A DNA stretch of 64,000 nt from an uncultured Pseudoxanthomonas sp. (lineage in GTDB: Bacteria; Pseudomonadota; Gammaproteobacteria; Xanthomonadales; Xanthomonadaceae), in assembly GCF_946886695.1 (NCBI RefSeq), contig NZ_CAMPJD010000012.1, forward strand, positions 20,561-84,560, given 5' to 3'. The notes under the pieces are model-generated. The model ran no database searches, had not been told where the DNA came from, and saw only the letters and a program-made list of their open reading frames with translations. The translations under genes were made by a program, and so were the position numbers. Below, piece after piece: positions 26,809 to 34,911 of this stretch (the first letter of the stretch is position 1; the number at the start of each line of letters is the position of its first letter).

Positions 26809-27825
26809 TTACCACTCCACCTCGGCCATCGTGCAGTTCAGGCCCGAGCCGATGCCGAGCAGGGCGATGCGGTCGCCCTTCTTCAGCTTGCCCAGCTCCT
26901 TCAGCTTGCTCAGCACGATCGGCACGCTGGCCGGGCCGATGTTGCCGTGCTCGGTGAAGATGGTCATGACCTTCTTCGGGTCGATGCCGAACGACTTCAC
27001 GAACGCCTGGGTATGTGGGCGGCTGACCTGATGAATGACGAACTGGTCCAGTTCGTCCACGGCCCAGCCGAGCGCGATCTTGGCGGCGGCGAAGGTCTTG
27101 GTGGCCAGCTTCATGCCTTCGATCAGCAGCATGCGGGTGTCAGTGACCATGCGGTCCAGGTTGCCGCGGCAGAGCTTGTTCCACTCGGTCGCCGAGCGGG
27201 TCACGCCGCCCTTGTAACGCGGGGCATCCGGCGCCAGCTCGCGGCGCGTCATCACCATCGCCACGGCACCGCAGCCCAAGGTCAGGGCCGCCAGCTCATC
27301 ACGGAACTGCTGTTCGGTCACGTCCGGCGCATTGAGGCGTTCGATGGTCTTGTCGTAGACCAGGTTGGCGGTCTCGCCATCGACGACAAGCGCGTAGTCG
27401 ATCTCGCCGCGTTCCAGCATGCGGGCGGCGATGTCCATGCCATTGATGAAGGCCAGACACGCATTGGTCACATCGAAGGTCTGGCAATGGTCGCTGACGC
27501 CCAGGTTGCCGCAGACGATGCTGGCAGTGGACGGCTCAAGGTAGTCGCGGCTGACCGAGGTGTTGACCACCAGGCCGATCTTGTCAGCGCCGATGCCGGC
27601 GTCGAGCAAGGCCTTCCGTGCCGCCAGCGTGGCTGCGTCGGAGGCCTGCACGTCGTCGTCCCACAGGCGGCGGGCATGCACGCCGGCGACGTCGTTCAAC
27701 ACGTCGGTCTTGATGCCCAGGCGGTCGAGCGTGGGCTGGAGGCGGGCGTTGATCTCGTCGGACGTCAGCGTGTGCGGCGCATCGATATGCGCCAGTCCCG
27801 CGATGGAGACATTCTTGAAGAGCAT
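26809..27825 (-). CDS. oleA: OleA, acyl-CoA condensing thiolase-fold enzyme
   Basis: The 338-residue protein closely matches the Xanthomonas campestris OleA that I know (opening MLFxNVSIAGLAHIDAPHTL). The nucleophile is C123 in TNACLAF, and E97 in SRDYLEPS corresponds to the glutamate that reaches into the active site of the other subunit. The histidine of IHQVSRPH and the asparagine of EHGNIGPAS complete the thiolase set. OleA joins two fatty acyl-CoAs head to head to make a 2-alkyl-3-keto acid, the first step of long-chain olefin synthesis. I chose the ATG at 27825 over 27840 because of this match. A CRP/Clp-type site lies about 105 bases upstream. Confidence 0.96.
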   Translation of the reverse strand: MLFKNVSIAGLAHIDAPHTLTSDEINARLQPTLDRLGIKTDVLNDVAGVHARRLWDDDVQASDAATLAARKALLDAGIGADKIGLVVNTSVSRDYLEPSTASIVCGNLGVSDHCQTFDVTNACLAFINGMDIAARMLERGEIDYALVVDGETANLVYDKTIERLNAPDVTEQQFRDELAALTLGCGAVAMVMTRRELAPDAPRYKGGVTRSATEWNKLCRGNLDRMVTDTRMLLIEGMKLATKTFAAAKIALGWAVDELDQFVIHQVSRPHTQAFVKSFGIDPKKVMTIFTEHGNIGPASVPIVLSKLKELGKLKKGDRIALLGIGSGLNCTMAEVEW

Positions 27826-27928
27826 CGAGGTTAGCGCCAAGGCTCAGGCAGAGGGGGCCGACAAGGGTACTCACTTCCCGCCTTCACCGCATCTTTACGC
27901 GGGATCGCGCCAGACGCGCCTCAGCTTA

Positions 27929-27950
27929 AAATGTGACGAACGTCACATTT
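27929..27950. promoter_or_regulatory. Perfect CRP/Clp-type operator upstream of oleA
   Basis: The core is TGTGA-CGAACG-TCACA (27932-27947), an exact match to the TGTGA-N6-TCACA consensus of CRP-family regulators such as Xanthomonas Clp. The symmetry extends to 10-bp arms around a 2-base centre, flanked by A and T. It lies between the DUF4156 stop and oleA. Confidence 0.75.
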
Positions 27951-28267
27951 CATCGGCCGCAGCGGAACGCGGCGAAACGCTGCTCGCCGTTGGCCGGATC
28001 GCCCAGGGGTTGCAGGGTGTCGGCCTGAAGGCCCGGCGCCTCGTTACGGGCCAGGGTTTCCAGCTCGTCACGCACGCGCAGGGCGTTGCGTTCATAGAAC
28101 GCCACGCTGTCCTTGACCGATACCGATACCTCGCCGCGCTTCTCGCAGCCGGCGGGAACGGCGCCCGCGCCGACCACGCGGACATCCCGGGCAGTGGGTG
28201 CCAGGTGCACCCAGGTGCAGGCGGACAGCAGCACGGTGGAAGCGGCGGCAAGAAGGGCGAGTCGCAT
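27950..28267 (-). CDS. DUF4156 family lipoprotein
   Basis: The 105-residue protein has a lipoprotein signal (LLAAASTVLLSAC, cysteine at 17) and the DUF4156 features VRVVGAGAVPAGCEKRGEV and ERNALRVRDELETLARNEA. The family is small and has no known function. The start at 28267 is set by the signal peptide. It lies on the same strand as oleA, 124 bases upstream. Confidence 0.85.
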   Translation of the reverse strand: MRLALLAAASTVLLSACTWVHLAPTARDVRVVGAGAVPAGCEKRGEVSVSVKDSVAFYERNALRVRDELETLARNEAPGLQADTLQPLGDPANGEQRFAAFRCGR

Positions 28268-28334
28268 CGAAGTCACCTTGAAGTGTGAGTCGCGGCCATT
28301 CTGGCCCACGCGGGATGAATCGCTCCGGGCACGT

Positions 28335-28363
28335 GCACCGCTCCCCGCGCGGAGGAGCGGTGC
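28335..28363 (-). terminator. GC-rich hairpin after the second M16 gene
   Basis: GCACCGCTCC and GGAGCGGTGC form a perfect 10-bp stem with a 9-base loop. There is no T run, so it may stabilise the mRNA end rather than terminate by itself. Confidence 0.4.
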
Positions 28364-28373
28364 CTTCCGGGCC

Positions 28374-31235
28374 TTACGGCTTCGGTTTACCGTCGGCATC
28401 CAGTTCCACCGCCTCGCCCAGCTGCAGCGCGCGGACCGATTCCCCGACCTTGGACAGGTCACCCACCACCACCCAGGTCAGTGCGGACGGCGACAGGGTG
28501 GACGCCGCCTTGGCGACATCGGCCGCGCCGATCGCTTCGTTGCGGGCCTTGTACTGGACGATGTAGTCGTCGGGCCGGCCATAACGCTGGTTGGTGGCGA
28601 TCTGTCCGAGCACGGCGGACGCGGTTTCGTACGCGCCCGGCAGTTCCAGCGTGTTGGCCGCGCGGATCTTGGTGATCTCGTCCGGCTTGGCCGGGGCCTG
28701 GCCACTGGCGAACTGGCTGATCTCCTTCTGCAGCTCCTTCATCGAATCGGCGGTGCGGTCGCTCTGCACGGCGGCGCTGGCCCACCAGGGACGCTGGCCG
28801 AGCGCATTGCGGGCACCGCTGTAAGAGCCATAGGCCCAGTGCTTGTCCTCGCGCAGGTTCATGTTGAGGCGGGAGCTGAACTGCCCGCCCAGCACGCCGT
28901 TGGCGAAGTCGAAGTCGATGGTGCCGGTGTCACCGGTGGGCGGCACCAGCTGGGCGGCGTAGACGTTGGACTGGATCGCGCCCGGCTGGTCGATCAGGAA
29001 CACGCGCGGCTTGGCGTCATTGGCCACCTTCGGCACGGTCGCCAGCTTGGGGGCGTTCGGCGCGGCCTTCCAGTCGCCCAGGCGGGCTTCCAGCAACGGC
29101 ACGATCTGCGCCAGCGTGGTGTCACCGACCACGGTGATGCGGGCCTGGTCCGGCTGCAGCCAGTCACGATGGAAGGCGACCAGGTCGTCGCGGGTCAGCG
29201 AGGCGATCGATGCCTCCGTGCCCGATCCGGTGAACGGGATGGCATACGGATGGCCAGCGCCGTACAGCAGTGGCGGCAGCGTCCGCAACGCGGCGGTCTG
29301 CGGGCGCGCCTTCTCCTGCTTGATGCCGGCGATCCAGGTGGCGCGCACGCGCTCCACTTCGGCCGGGGCGAAAGTCGGGCGACGCAGTACGTCAGCGAGC
29401 AGGTCCAGCGACGGATCCAGCTTTTCGGTAAGTGCCGACAGGCCCACCGAAGCGCTGTCCAGGCCGGCGCCCGTGGTCAGTTCCGCGCCCAGCGCTTCCT
29501 TGCGAGCGGCGAAATCCAGCGCGCCGTACTCGCCCGCGCCTTCGTCCATCATCTGCAGCGCGAAGCTGGCGGTGCCGAGCTTCTTGCCGACATCGGCGGC
29601 GTAACCGCCGGGGAACTCGACGCTGATCTGCACCACCGGCGTCTCATGCCGCTCGGCCAGCGCGACCTGCATGCCGTTGGACAGGGTGGCGCGCTGCACA
29701 GCCGGGAATTTCAGGTCCGGGAAGGTCGCGGTCTTCGGCACGCCTTGGCTGCGGTCCACGTCGGTCTTCACCGTCTTGAACTTCGGGTCGACCTTGGGCG
29801 TGGCGGCCGGCTGCGTGGCGGGTGCGGCGAACACGGTTTCCGGCAGGGCCGAGGCGGGCGTCTCGCTGGGCTGCACGAGGATGGTGTGCGAGGCCCCCGT
29901 CAGCCATTTCTTTGCCACGGCCTGCACCTCGGCCGGCGTGGCGTTGGCAAGGATGTCCAACTCTTCCTGGTAGCAATCCGGCGCGCCCTGATAGACGGCG
30001 CACGAGGCCAGCACGTCGGACTTGCCGCCGAAGCCGCCGATGCGCTCGATGCCGCGCACGAACGCCGCGCGTCCGGAGACCTTGGCGCGCTCCAGTTCCT
30101 CGGCCGTCGGGCCTTGGGTGACCAGGCGCTTGAGTTCCTCGTCCAGGGCCAGTTCGACCTTGGCCGGCTCCACGCCTTCCTTCACGGTGGACATCAGGAA
30201 GAACGTGCTGCTGATCTCGCTGCTCCACTGGAACGCACTGGCCTGGTCGGCGATCTTGTCGCCGTGCACCAGGCGTGTGTCGAAGCGCGAGGCCGCGCTG
30301 CCGCCCAGCACCTGTGCGAACAAGTCCAGCAGGGTGGCGTCCTTCGTGCCCATTTCCGCCACCGGCCAGGCGCGGTAGACGCGCACCTGCGGCACGCGGT
30401 CGGGGATCGTCTCGCGGGTGTCCCTGGCGTGCTTCGGGATGTTGGTCTTCATGTCCGCCAGCGTGGCGCTGGCCGGGATGTCGCCAAAGTAACGGGTCAC
30501 CTTCTCCTTGGCGGTGGCCACGTCGATGTCGCCGGCCAGCACCAGCACGGCGTTGTTGGGGCCGTACCAGCTGCGGAACCAGGTCTTCACGTCGTCCAGC
30601 GTGGCGGCGTCCAGGTCGGCCATGGAGCCGATGGTCTGCCAGCTGTAGGGATGGCCGGCCGGGTACAGCGCCTCGAACATGCGCGCGAAGATGCGACGGC
30701 CATAGGGCTGGTTCTCGCCCTGGCGCTTCTCGTTCTGCACCACGCCGCGCTGCTCGTCGAGCGCCTTCTGGTCGATCGCGCCCAGCAGGTGGCCCATGCG
30801 GTCGGATTCCATCCACAACGCCATGTCCACGGCGCTGGTGGGCACGTTCTGGAAATAGTTGGTGCGGTCCTGGTTGGTGGTGCCGTTCTGGTCGGTGGCG
30901 CCGACCAGCTCGAACGGGGTGAAGAACTCGCCGTCATGGTTCTCGCTGCCCTGGAACATCAGGTGCTCGAACAGGTGCGCGAAGCCGGTGCGGCCCGGGG
31001 TCTCGTTCTTGCTGCCCACGTGGTACCAGACATTCACCGCCACGATCGGCGCCTTGCGGTCGGTGTGCACGATCACGCGCAGGCCGTTCGGCAGGGTGAA
31101 CTCTTCATAAGGAATCACGACGTCCGCGCCCGCCGGCTTCGCATGCGTCGACGCCGGCGCGTAGGCCAGTCCCCCGAGCGCGGCGGACAGGGCGATGGCG
31201 AGCAGGGCGGCGCGGGGCCGGCGGGAAAGGTGCAT
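28374..31235 (-). CDS. M16 family zinc metallopeptidase, exported (second copy)
   Basis: The 953-residue protein has a signal peptide ending in THAKPA and two M16 halves. The zinc motif HLFEH is at 87-91, the same position as in the paralogue at 13234-16020. The second acidic ligand is in the ALDEQRGVVQNEKRQGEN block. The C-terminal half (from about 480) has no zinc motif but keeps the NLREDKHWAYGSYSG substrate-grip block. It degrades peptides, probably in the periplasm. The two copies are clearly diverged; FAHLFEHLMFQGS in this one is the pitrilysin-like subtype. Confidence 0.92.
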   Translation of the reverse strand: MHLSRRPRAALLAIALSAALGGLAYAPASTHAKPAGADVVIPYEEFTLPNGLRVIVHTDRKAPIVAVNVWYHVGSKNETPGRTGFAHLFEHLMFQGSENHDGEFFTPFELVGATDQNGTTNQDRTNYFQNVPTSAVDMALWMESDRMGHLLGAIDQKALDEQRGVVQNEKRQGENQPYGRRIFARMFEALYPAGHPYSWQTIGSMADLDAATLDDVKTWFRSWYGPNNAVLVLAGDIDVATAKEKVTRYFGDIPASATLADMKTNIPKHARDTRETIPDRVPQVRVYRAWPVAEMGTKDATLLDLFAQVLGGSAASRFDTRLVHGDKIADQASAFQWSSEISSTFFLMSTVKEGVEPAKVELALDEELKRLVTQGPTAEELERAKVSGRAAFVRGIERIGGFGGKSDVLASCAVYQGAPDCYQEELDILANATPAEVQAVAKKWLTGASHTILVQPSETPASALPETVFAAPATQPAATPKVDPKFKTVKTDVDRSQGVPKTATFPDLKFPAVQRATLSNGMQVALAERHETPVVQISVEFPGGYAADVGKKLGTASFALQMMDEGAGEYGALDFAARKEALGAELTTGAGLDSASVGLSALTEKLDPSLDLLADVLRRPTFAPAEVERVRATWIAGIKQEKARPQTAALRTLPPLLYGAGHPYAIPFTGSGTEASIASLTRDDLVAFHRDWLQPDQARITVVGDTTLAQIVPLLEARLGDWKAAPNAPKLATVPKVANDAKPRVFLIDQPGAIQSNVYAAQLVPPTGDTGTIDFDFANGVLGGQFSSRLNMNLREDKHWAYGSYSGARNALGQRPWWASAAVQSDRTADSMKELQKEISQFASGQAPAKPDEITKIRAANTLELPGAYETASAVLGQIATNQRYGRPDDYIVQYKARNEAIGAADVAKAASTLSPSALTWVVVGDLSKVGESVRALQLGEAVELDADGKPKP

Positions 31236-31379
31236 CGGACACTCCTTTGAATACTGAATGGGCCTGGAGAACCCCGATGCTAACCGCCGCCCGCGGTCAT
31301 TACACTAGGCCACAAGCCATGACGAATGGCCCATCCGCCGCCCCACCGCGGCCCGCCAATCCTGTTGTGCGGAGGTGCC

Positions 31380-32084
31380 ATGGACCGCAAGCACTGCCTG
31401 GTGACCGGGGCCAACCGGGGCCTGGGCCTGGAACTTGTCCGGCAGCTGCTGGCCCGCCACTGCCACGTCATCGCGACCTGCCGGCAGCCCGGCAAGGCCA
31501 CTGCGCTGAACGGCCTGGCGGGCGAATACCCCGGCCGCCTGCATGTGCTGCCGCTCGACGTTGCCGATGCCCGCAGCCGCAACCAGCTGCTCCACGAGGT
31601 GTCGCTGGTCACCGATGATGAGCCCCTGCACCTGCTGGTGAACAATGCCGGCGTGCTGCGCGGCGGCGAGCGTTTCGGCCACGTGACCGCTGCCGATCTC
31701 GATGCCAGCTTCCATACCAACGCCGCCGGCCCGTTCCTGCTGGTGCAGACGCTGGCCGCACGCCTGGCCGAGGGCGGCGTGGTGGCCAATATTTCGTCCG
31801 AGGTCGGATCGATCGGCCTTCGACAGGAATTCCGCACCCCGAGCTATGCCATCGGCAAGGCCGCGCAGAACATGACCACCTCGCTGCTGTCGCAGGCCCT
31901 GGCTGCACGCGGCATCACGGTCGTCGCGCTGCATCCGGGCTGGGTCCGTACCGACATGGGGGGCGACAACGCCGCGCTGTCCGTGCAGGAATCCGCCGCA
32001 GGGCTGCTTCACGTGATCGACCACCTCGGGGCAAAGGACAGCGGCCGCTTCCTCGACTGGCAGGGCGCTTCGCTGCCCTGGTAA
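31380..32084 (+). CDS. Short-chain dehydrogenase/reductase (SDR)
   Basis: The 234-residue protein is a classical SDR. The nucleotide-binding motif is TGANRGLG near residue 9, the NNAG motif follows, and the catalytic pair is Y-x-x-x-K in SYAIGKAAQNM. HPGWVRTDMGG is the typical C-terminal loop of carbonyl-reductase-like SDRs. The cofactor is probably NADP(H); the substrate is unknown. GGAGGT precedes the ATG at 31380, which rules out the upstream ATG at 31326. Confidence 0.88.
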   Translation: MDRKHCLVTGANRGLGLELVRQLLARHCHVIATCRQPGKATALNGLAGEYPGRLHVLPLDVADARSRNQLLHEVSLVTDDEPLHLLVNNAGVLRGGERFGHVTAADLDASFHTNAAGPFLLVQTLAARLAEGGVVANISSEVGSIGLRQEFRTPSYAIGKAAQNMTTSLLSQALAARGITVVALHPGWVRTDMGGDNAALSVQESAAGLLHVIDHLGAKDSGRFLDWQGASLPW

Positions 32085-32477
32085 AGCTGAATGCCGGCTG
32101 CGCCGGCGCCAGTGGACCGCAACGGTTCCTGGTTGAACGGCATCCAAACCAGAACACACCGCATTGACCGGGATCGGGCGGAAGCGGCGTGTTCGCAGTC
32201 ACAACGCACACCCTGGCGCGTCTTGTTGCATGCAGGACGGACACCTGGGCGGACATGCACTCGGACACCGGACACGCAGGACAGAAGCCAAAAACCTATT
32301 GGATCAACAACTTGCGATTGGCACGGTTTCTGCTTTACCCATAACAAGTCTTCCGCTGTCCGACCTCAACCTGACTGAATCCTGAATCAACTCACCAAAA
32401 CGAACGGTTTTGCTTGCCCTGTCCGTCTAGGTGTACTACCTTACTACCACACCACACAACAACATCACTACAGAGGC
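32085..32477. other. Long intergenic region with sigma-54-type promoter
   Basis: No gene is seen in these 393 bases. They hold a sigma-54-like promoter at 32318. About 60-100 bases upstream of that is a cluster of CGGACA and CGGACACC units (about 32228-32275) that could be an enhancer site. Downstream is a C/A-rich leader of about 130 bases before the ATG at 32478. Confidence 0.6.
32318..32336 (+). promoter_or_regulatory. Predicted sigma-54 (RpoN) promoter
   Basis: TTGGCAC-N5-CTGCTTT matches the -24/-12 consensus TTGGCAC-N5-TTGC at all but one base, with the invariant GG and GC correctly spaced. It would start transcription near 32345. Confidence 0.65.
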
Positions 32478-32861
32478 ATGACAATGAACACCAAGAACCT
32501 CCTCCCGCTGACCGCTGCCGCCGTGTTCGCCCTGTGCGCCGGGTCCATGGTCGTTTCCGCCACCCACGCCGACAACAACGGCTACACCGCCGAAGCCACC
32601 CACATCGTCAACCTGCCCGCCGTCACGGTGAAACCCGATGCGGCCGACCTGGCCCACTACCTGACCTACAAGGACACCAAGATCGTCGACCTGGCCACGA
32701 TCACCGTGAAGCCCAGCGCTGAAGACCTGGCCCACTTTGTTGCCCAGCAGGCAGTGCGCGTGGTCGACATGCCGGTGGTCACCGTCCGTCCGTCCGCCGA
32801 AGACATGCAGCAGATCGCAGTGCAGGCGGGTGTGCTGGCCGGCCAGCTGGCTTCGCGCTGA
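32478..32861 (+). CDS. Secreted protein with three 26-residue repeats, unknown function
   Basis: The 127-residue protein has a signal peptide (cut near SATHA) and then three tandem copies of a 26-residue unit. Each unit has the pattern [IV]V[ND][LM]-x-x-[VI]TV[KR]P-x-A-x-D-[LM]. They begin near residues 42, 69 and 95. I do not recognise a family. An AGAGGC ribosome binding site precedes the ATG at 32478, and a second ATG two codons later is possible. Its likely sigma-54 promoter and long leader point to regulated expression. Export to the periplasm or outside is inferred. Confidence 0.75.
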   Translation: MTMNTKNLLPLTAAAVFALCAGSMVVSATHADNNGYTAEATHIVNLPAVTVKPDAADLAHYLTYKDTKIVDLATITVKPSAEDLAHFVAQQAVRVVDMPVVTVRPSAEDMQQIAVQAGVLAGQLASR

Positions 32862-32961
32862 TACGCAGGCAACACTCCACGTTCCACCTGCGTTTCCACG
32901 CAAGCCGGCAGCCGCCGGAGTTCCACCGCACCACATGCCTGTGAGGCCATGCAGCGCCGCG

Positions 32962-32967
32962 TAGAAT
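32962..32967 (+). promoter_or_regulatory. -10-like box 7 bases before trmL
   Basis: TAGAAT ends 7 bases before the ATG at 32975, with no ribosome binding site between. The -35 region is weak. This fits a leaderless mRNA. Confidence 0.45.
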
Positions 32968-32974
32968 GCGCGCC

Positions 32975-33454
32975 ATGACCGACACCCTGGACATCGATGT
33001 CCTGCTGTACCAGCCGGAAATTCCCCCGAATACCGGCAACGTCATCCGCCTCTGCGCGAACACCGGCGCGCGGCTGCACCTGATCGAACCGCTCGGGTTC
33101 GCATTGGAAGACAAGCAGCTCAAGCGCGCCGGCCTGGACTACCACGAATACGCCACGTTGCAGGTCCACGCTTCGCTGGAAACGGCCCTGCAGCGGATTC
33201 GGCCCACGCGTCTGTTCGCACTGAGCACCCGCGGCGCCCTCCGTTACGACCAGCCCACCTATCAGCCCGGCGATGCGTTCCTGTTCGGCCCCGAGACCCG
33301 CGGCCTGCCGCAGGACCTGCTGGACGGCCTGCCCGAACGGCAGCGCCTGCGCCTGCCGATGCGCCCCGACAACCGCAGCCTCAACCTGTCCAACACGGTC
33401 GCCGTCGTCGTGTTCGAGGCATGGCGGCAAGCGGGGTTCGGCGGCGGCGCGTAG
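32975..33454 (+). CDS. trmL: tRNA (cytidine/uridine-2'-O)-methyltransferase TrmL
   Basis: The 159-residue protein is a minimal SPOUT methyltransferase. The motifs are YQPEIPPNTGNVIRLCANTG at the N-terminus, LFGPETRGLP (motif 2) and LPMRPDNRSLNLSNTVAVVVFEAWRQ (motif 3, quoted by its ends), which form the knotted S-adenosylmethionine site. TrmL methylates the ribose of the wobble base of leucine tRNAs. The ATG at 32975 is the family start. A -10-like box precedes it directly, so the mRNA may be leaderless. Confidence 0.93.
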   Translation: MTDTLDIDVLLYQPEIPPNTGNVIRLCANTGARLHLIEPLGFALEDKQLKRAGLDYHEYATLQVHASLETALQRIRPTRLFALSTRGALRYDQPTYQPGDAFLFGPETRGLPQDLLDGLPERQRLRLPMRPDNRSLNLSNTVAVVVFEAWRQAGFGGGA

Positions 33455-33470
33455 TCGCTTCTTTTGCTTA

Positions 33471-33628
33471 TGTAGGAGCGACGTCAGTCGCGACCGCGAA
33501 CCGGAAGACATTAAGACATGGGCCGGGTAATGGATGCGCAAACAGAAGGCGCACCGGCCGGGCACTCCGGTCCTGATCCAATGACTCGACAGTCAGCCCG
33601 TGCGGTCGCGACTCACGTCGCTCCTACA
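33471..33628. repeat. Long inverted repeat with GTAGGAGCGACG arms
   Basis: The left arm (33471-33498) TGTAGGAGCGACGTCAGTCG onward and the right arm (33602-33628) are reverse complements with one mismatch across about 26 bases. About 100 bases lie between. GTAGGAGCGACG-type units are dispersed in this family. No gene is seen from 33455 to 33645. Confidence 0.7.
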
Positions 33629-33645
33629 GAAAGCAGAAGCAGAAC

Positions 33646-34911
33646 TCAGCCGAAGCGCGCGAGTGCGTAGGGCGCCAGCGGAATATCGGTCGCTTCGCCC
33701 GCCATCATCTGATCGAGCAGCCGTCCGGTGACCGGGCCCTGCGTCAAGCCGAGATGGCCATGCCCGGTGGCGACGAAGATGTCCTCGCCCGGCACCCGGT
33801 CGATGATCGGCAGCGAATCCGGCGTGCATGGCCGATTGCCCGCCCATTCCGATACCGGTTCGGCCGTTATGCCGGGAAACAGTTTGCGCGCCTCGGGGTC
33901 GAGCCGGCGGATCAGGTGGTAATGCGGGTCGCGGCCCAGCGCCGTCAGCTCCTTGATGCTGGTCATGCGGATGCCGGACTGCATGGGCGATACCACCATG
34001 TACCGCTCCGCCCACAGCGTCGGCCGACGCACGATGACATCCGTCTGCGGATACATCAGGTGGTATCCGCGTGCGGGAATCACCGGGATCTTCACGCCGA
34101 ACGGACGCAGCAGGGTGTTGCTCCACGCGCCCGCCGCCACCACCACGCGGCCGGCATGCACGGCGCCACGATCGGTATCGAGGCGATAGCCGCCGTCCTG
34201 GCGGATGATCGCCGAGACGCTGGCGATCAGCGGCGTCGCACCGCGCGCGCTCAGGTGATTGAAGAGGCGGCGGCAGAAGTCGCCGGGATCGCGCATCGCC
34301 AGCGATTCGCGCTGGAAGACCGCCCGCTGGAAGCCCGTGCCGATGCCGGGTTCGAGCTCGCGCAGCTGGCCGGCGTCCAGGACGTCGAATGCCACGCCAC
34401 GGTCACGCATCAGGCCGCGCTCCCATTCGCCCTTCGCGAAACTGGCCTCCTCGCTGTAGACGTGCAGGTAGCCGGTATGCGCGATGAGGTCCTGTGCACG
34501 GATCCGCTCGCCCAGCTCGAGCCACGCGGCGCGCGAGGCGGTATTGATCGCGCTCAGCGCATCGATGATCGGCAGCACGTGCTGCATGCGGCCCTGGTCC
34601 AGGAACTGCAACAACCAGCGCGCATAACTCGGACTGACGCCCCAGTCGAGTTTCAGCGGCGCCAACGGGTTGGCGAGCATCCGCAACGCCTTCATGACGA
34701 TGCCGGGCGTGGACTGCGGCATCACGTTGCCGACGGAAATGGAGCCCGCATTGCCAAACGATGTTTCGCCAGCCGGCCCCTTCGCATCGATCAGCGTGCA
34801 CGACAGCCCGCGATCGAGGAGATGGTGGGCCGTCGACAGGCCGACAATGCCGCTGCCGATCACCGCGACATCGGTGGTCCGCGGTGGAATGGAGGAAGGG
34901 GAAGCACTCAT
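33646..34911 (-). CDS. DadA-like FAD-dependent D-amino acid dehydrogenase
   Basis: The 421-residue protein has the FAD-binding motif GSGIVGLSTAHHLLDRG near residue 19 and the DadA-like blocks TSFGNAGSISVGNVMPQSTPG, GNRPCTPDSLPIID and ATGHGHLGLTQGPVTG. DadA enzymes oxidise D-amino acids, chiefly D-alanine, to 2-oxo acids and pass electrons to the respiratory chain. The start codon overlaps the stop of the VanX-like dipeptidase (ATGA), so it would act on the D-alanine that the dipeptidase releases. The ATG at 34911 is well placed. A glycine/D-amino acid oxidase of other specificity cannot be ruled out. Confidence 0.88.
   Translation of the reverse strand: MSASPSSIPPRTTDVAVIGSGIVGLSTAHHLLDRGLSCTLIDAKGPAGETSFGNAGSISVGNVMPQSTPGIVMKALRMLANPLAPLKLDWGVSPSYARWLLQFLDQGRMQHVLPIIDALSAINTASRAAWLELGERIRAQDLIAHTGYLHVYSEEASFAKGEWERGLMRDRGVAFDVLDAGQLRELEPGIGTGFQRAVFQRESLAMRDPGDFCRRLFNHLSARGATPLIASVSAIIRQDGGYRLDTDRGAVHAGRVVVAAGAWSNTLLRPFGVKIPVIPARGYHLMYPQTDVIVRRPTLWAERYMVVSPMQSGIRMTSIKELTALGRDPHYHLIRRLDPEARKLFPGITAEPVSEWAGNRPCTPDSLPIIDRVPGEDIFVATGHGHLGLTQGPVTGRLLDQMMAGEATDIPLAPYALARFG

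Noticed and set aside
27929..27950. Palindrome as a rho-independent terminator of the DUF4156 gene
   Set aside because: Its loop would be only two bases and its core matches a known operator exactly. I cannot fully exclude a minor role in transcript ending.
28113..31250. A 1045-codon open frame on the plus strand across the second M16 gene
   Set aside because: It is antisense to a gene with a signal peptide and intact zinc motif. Its translation is rich in His, Arg and Gly with no known domain, as is usual for antisense frames in high-GC DNA.
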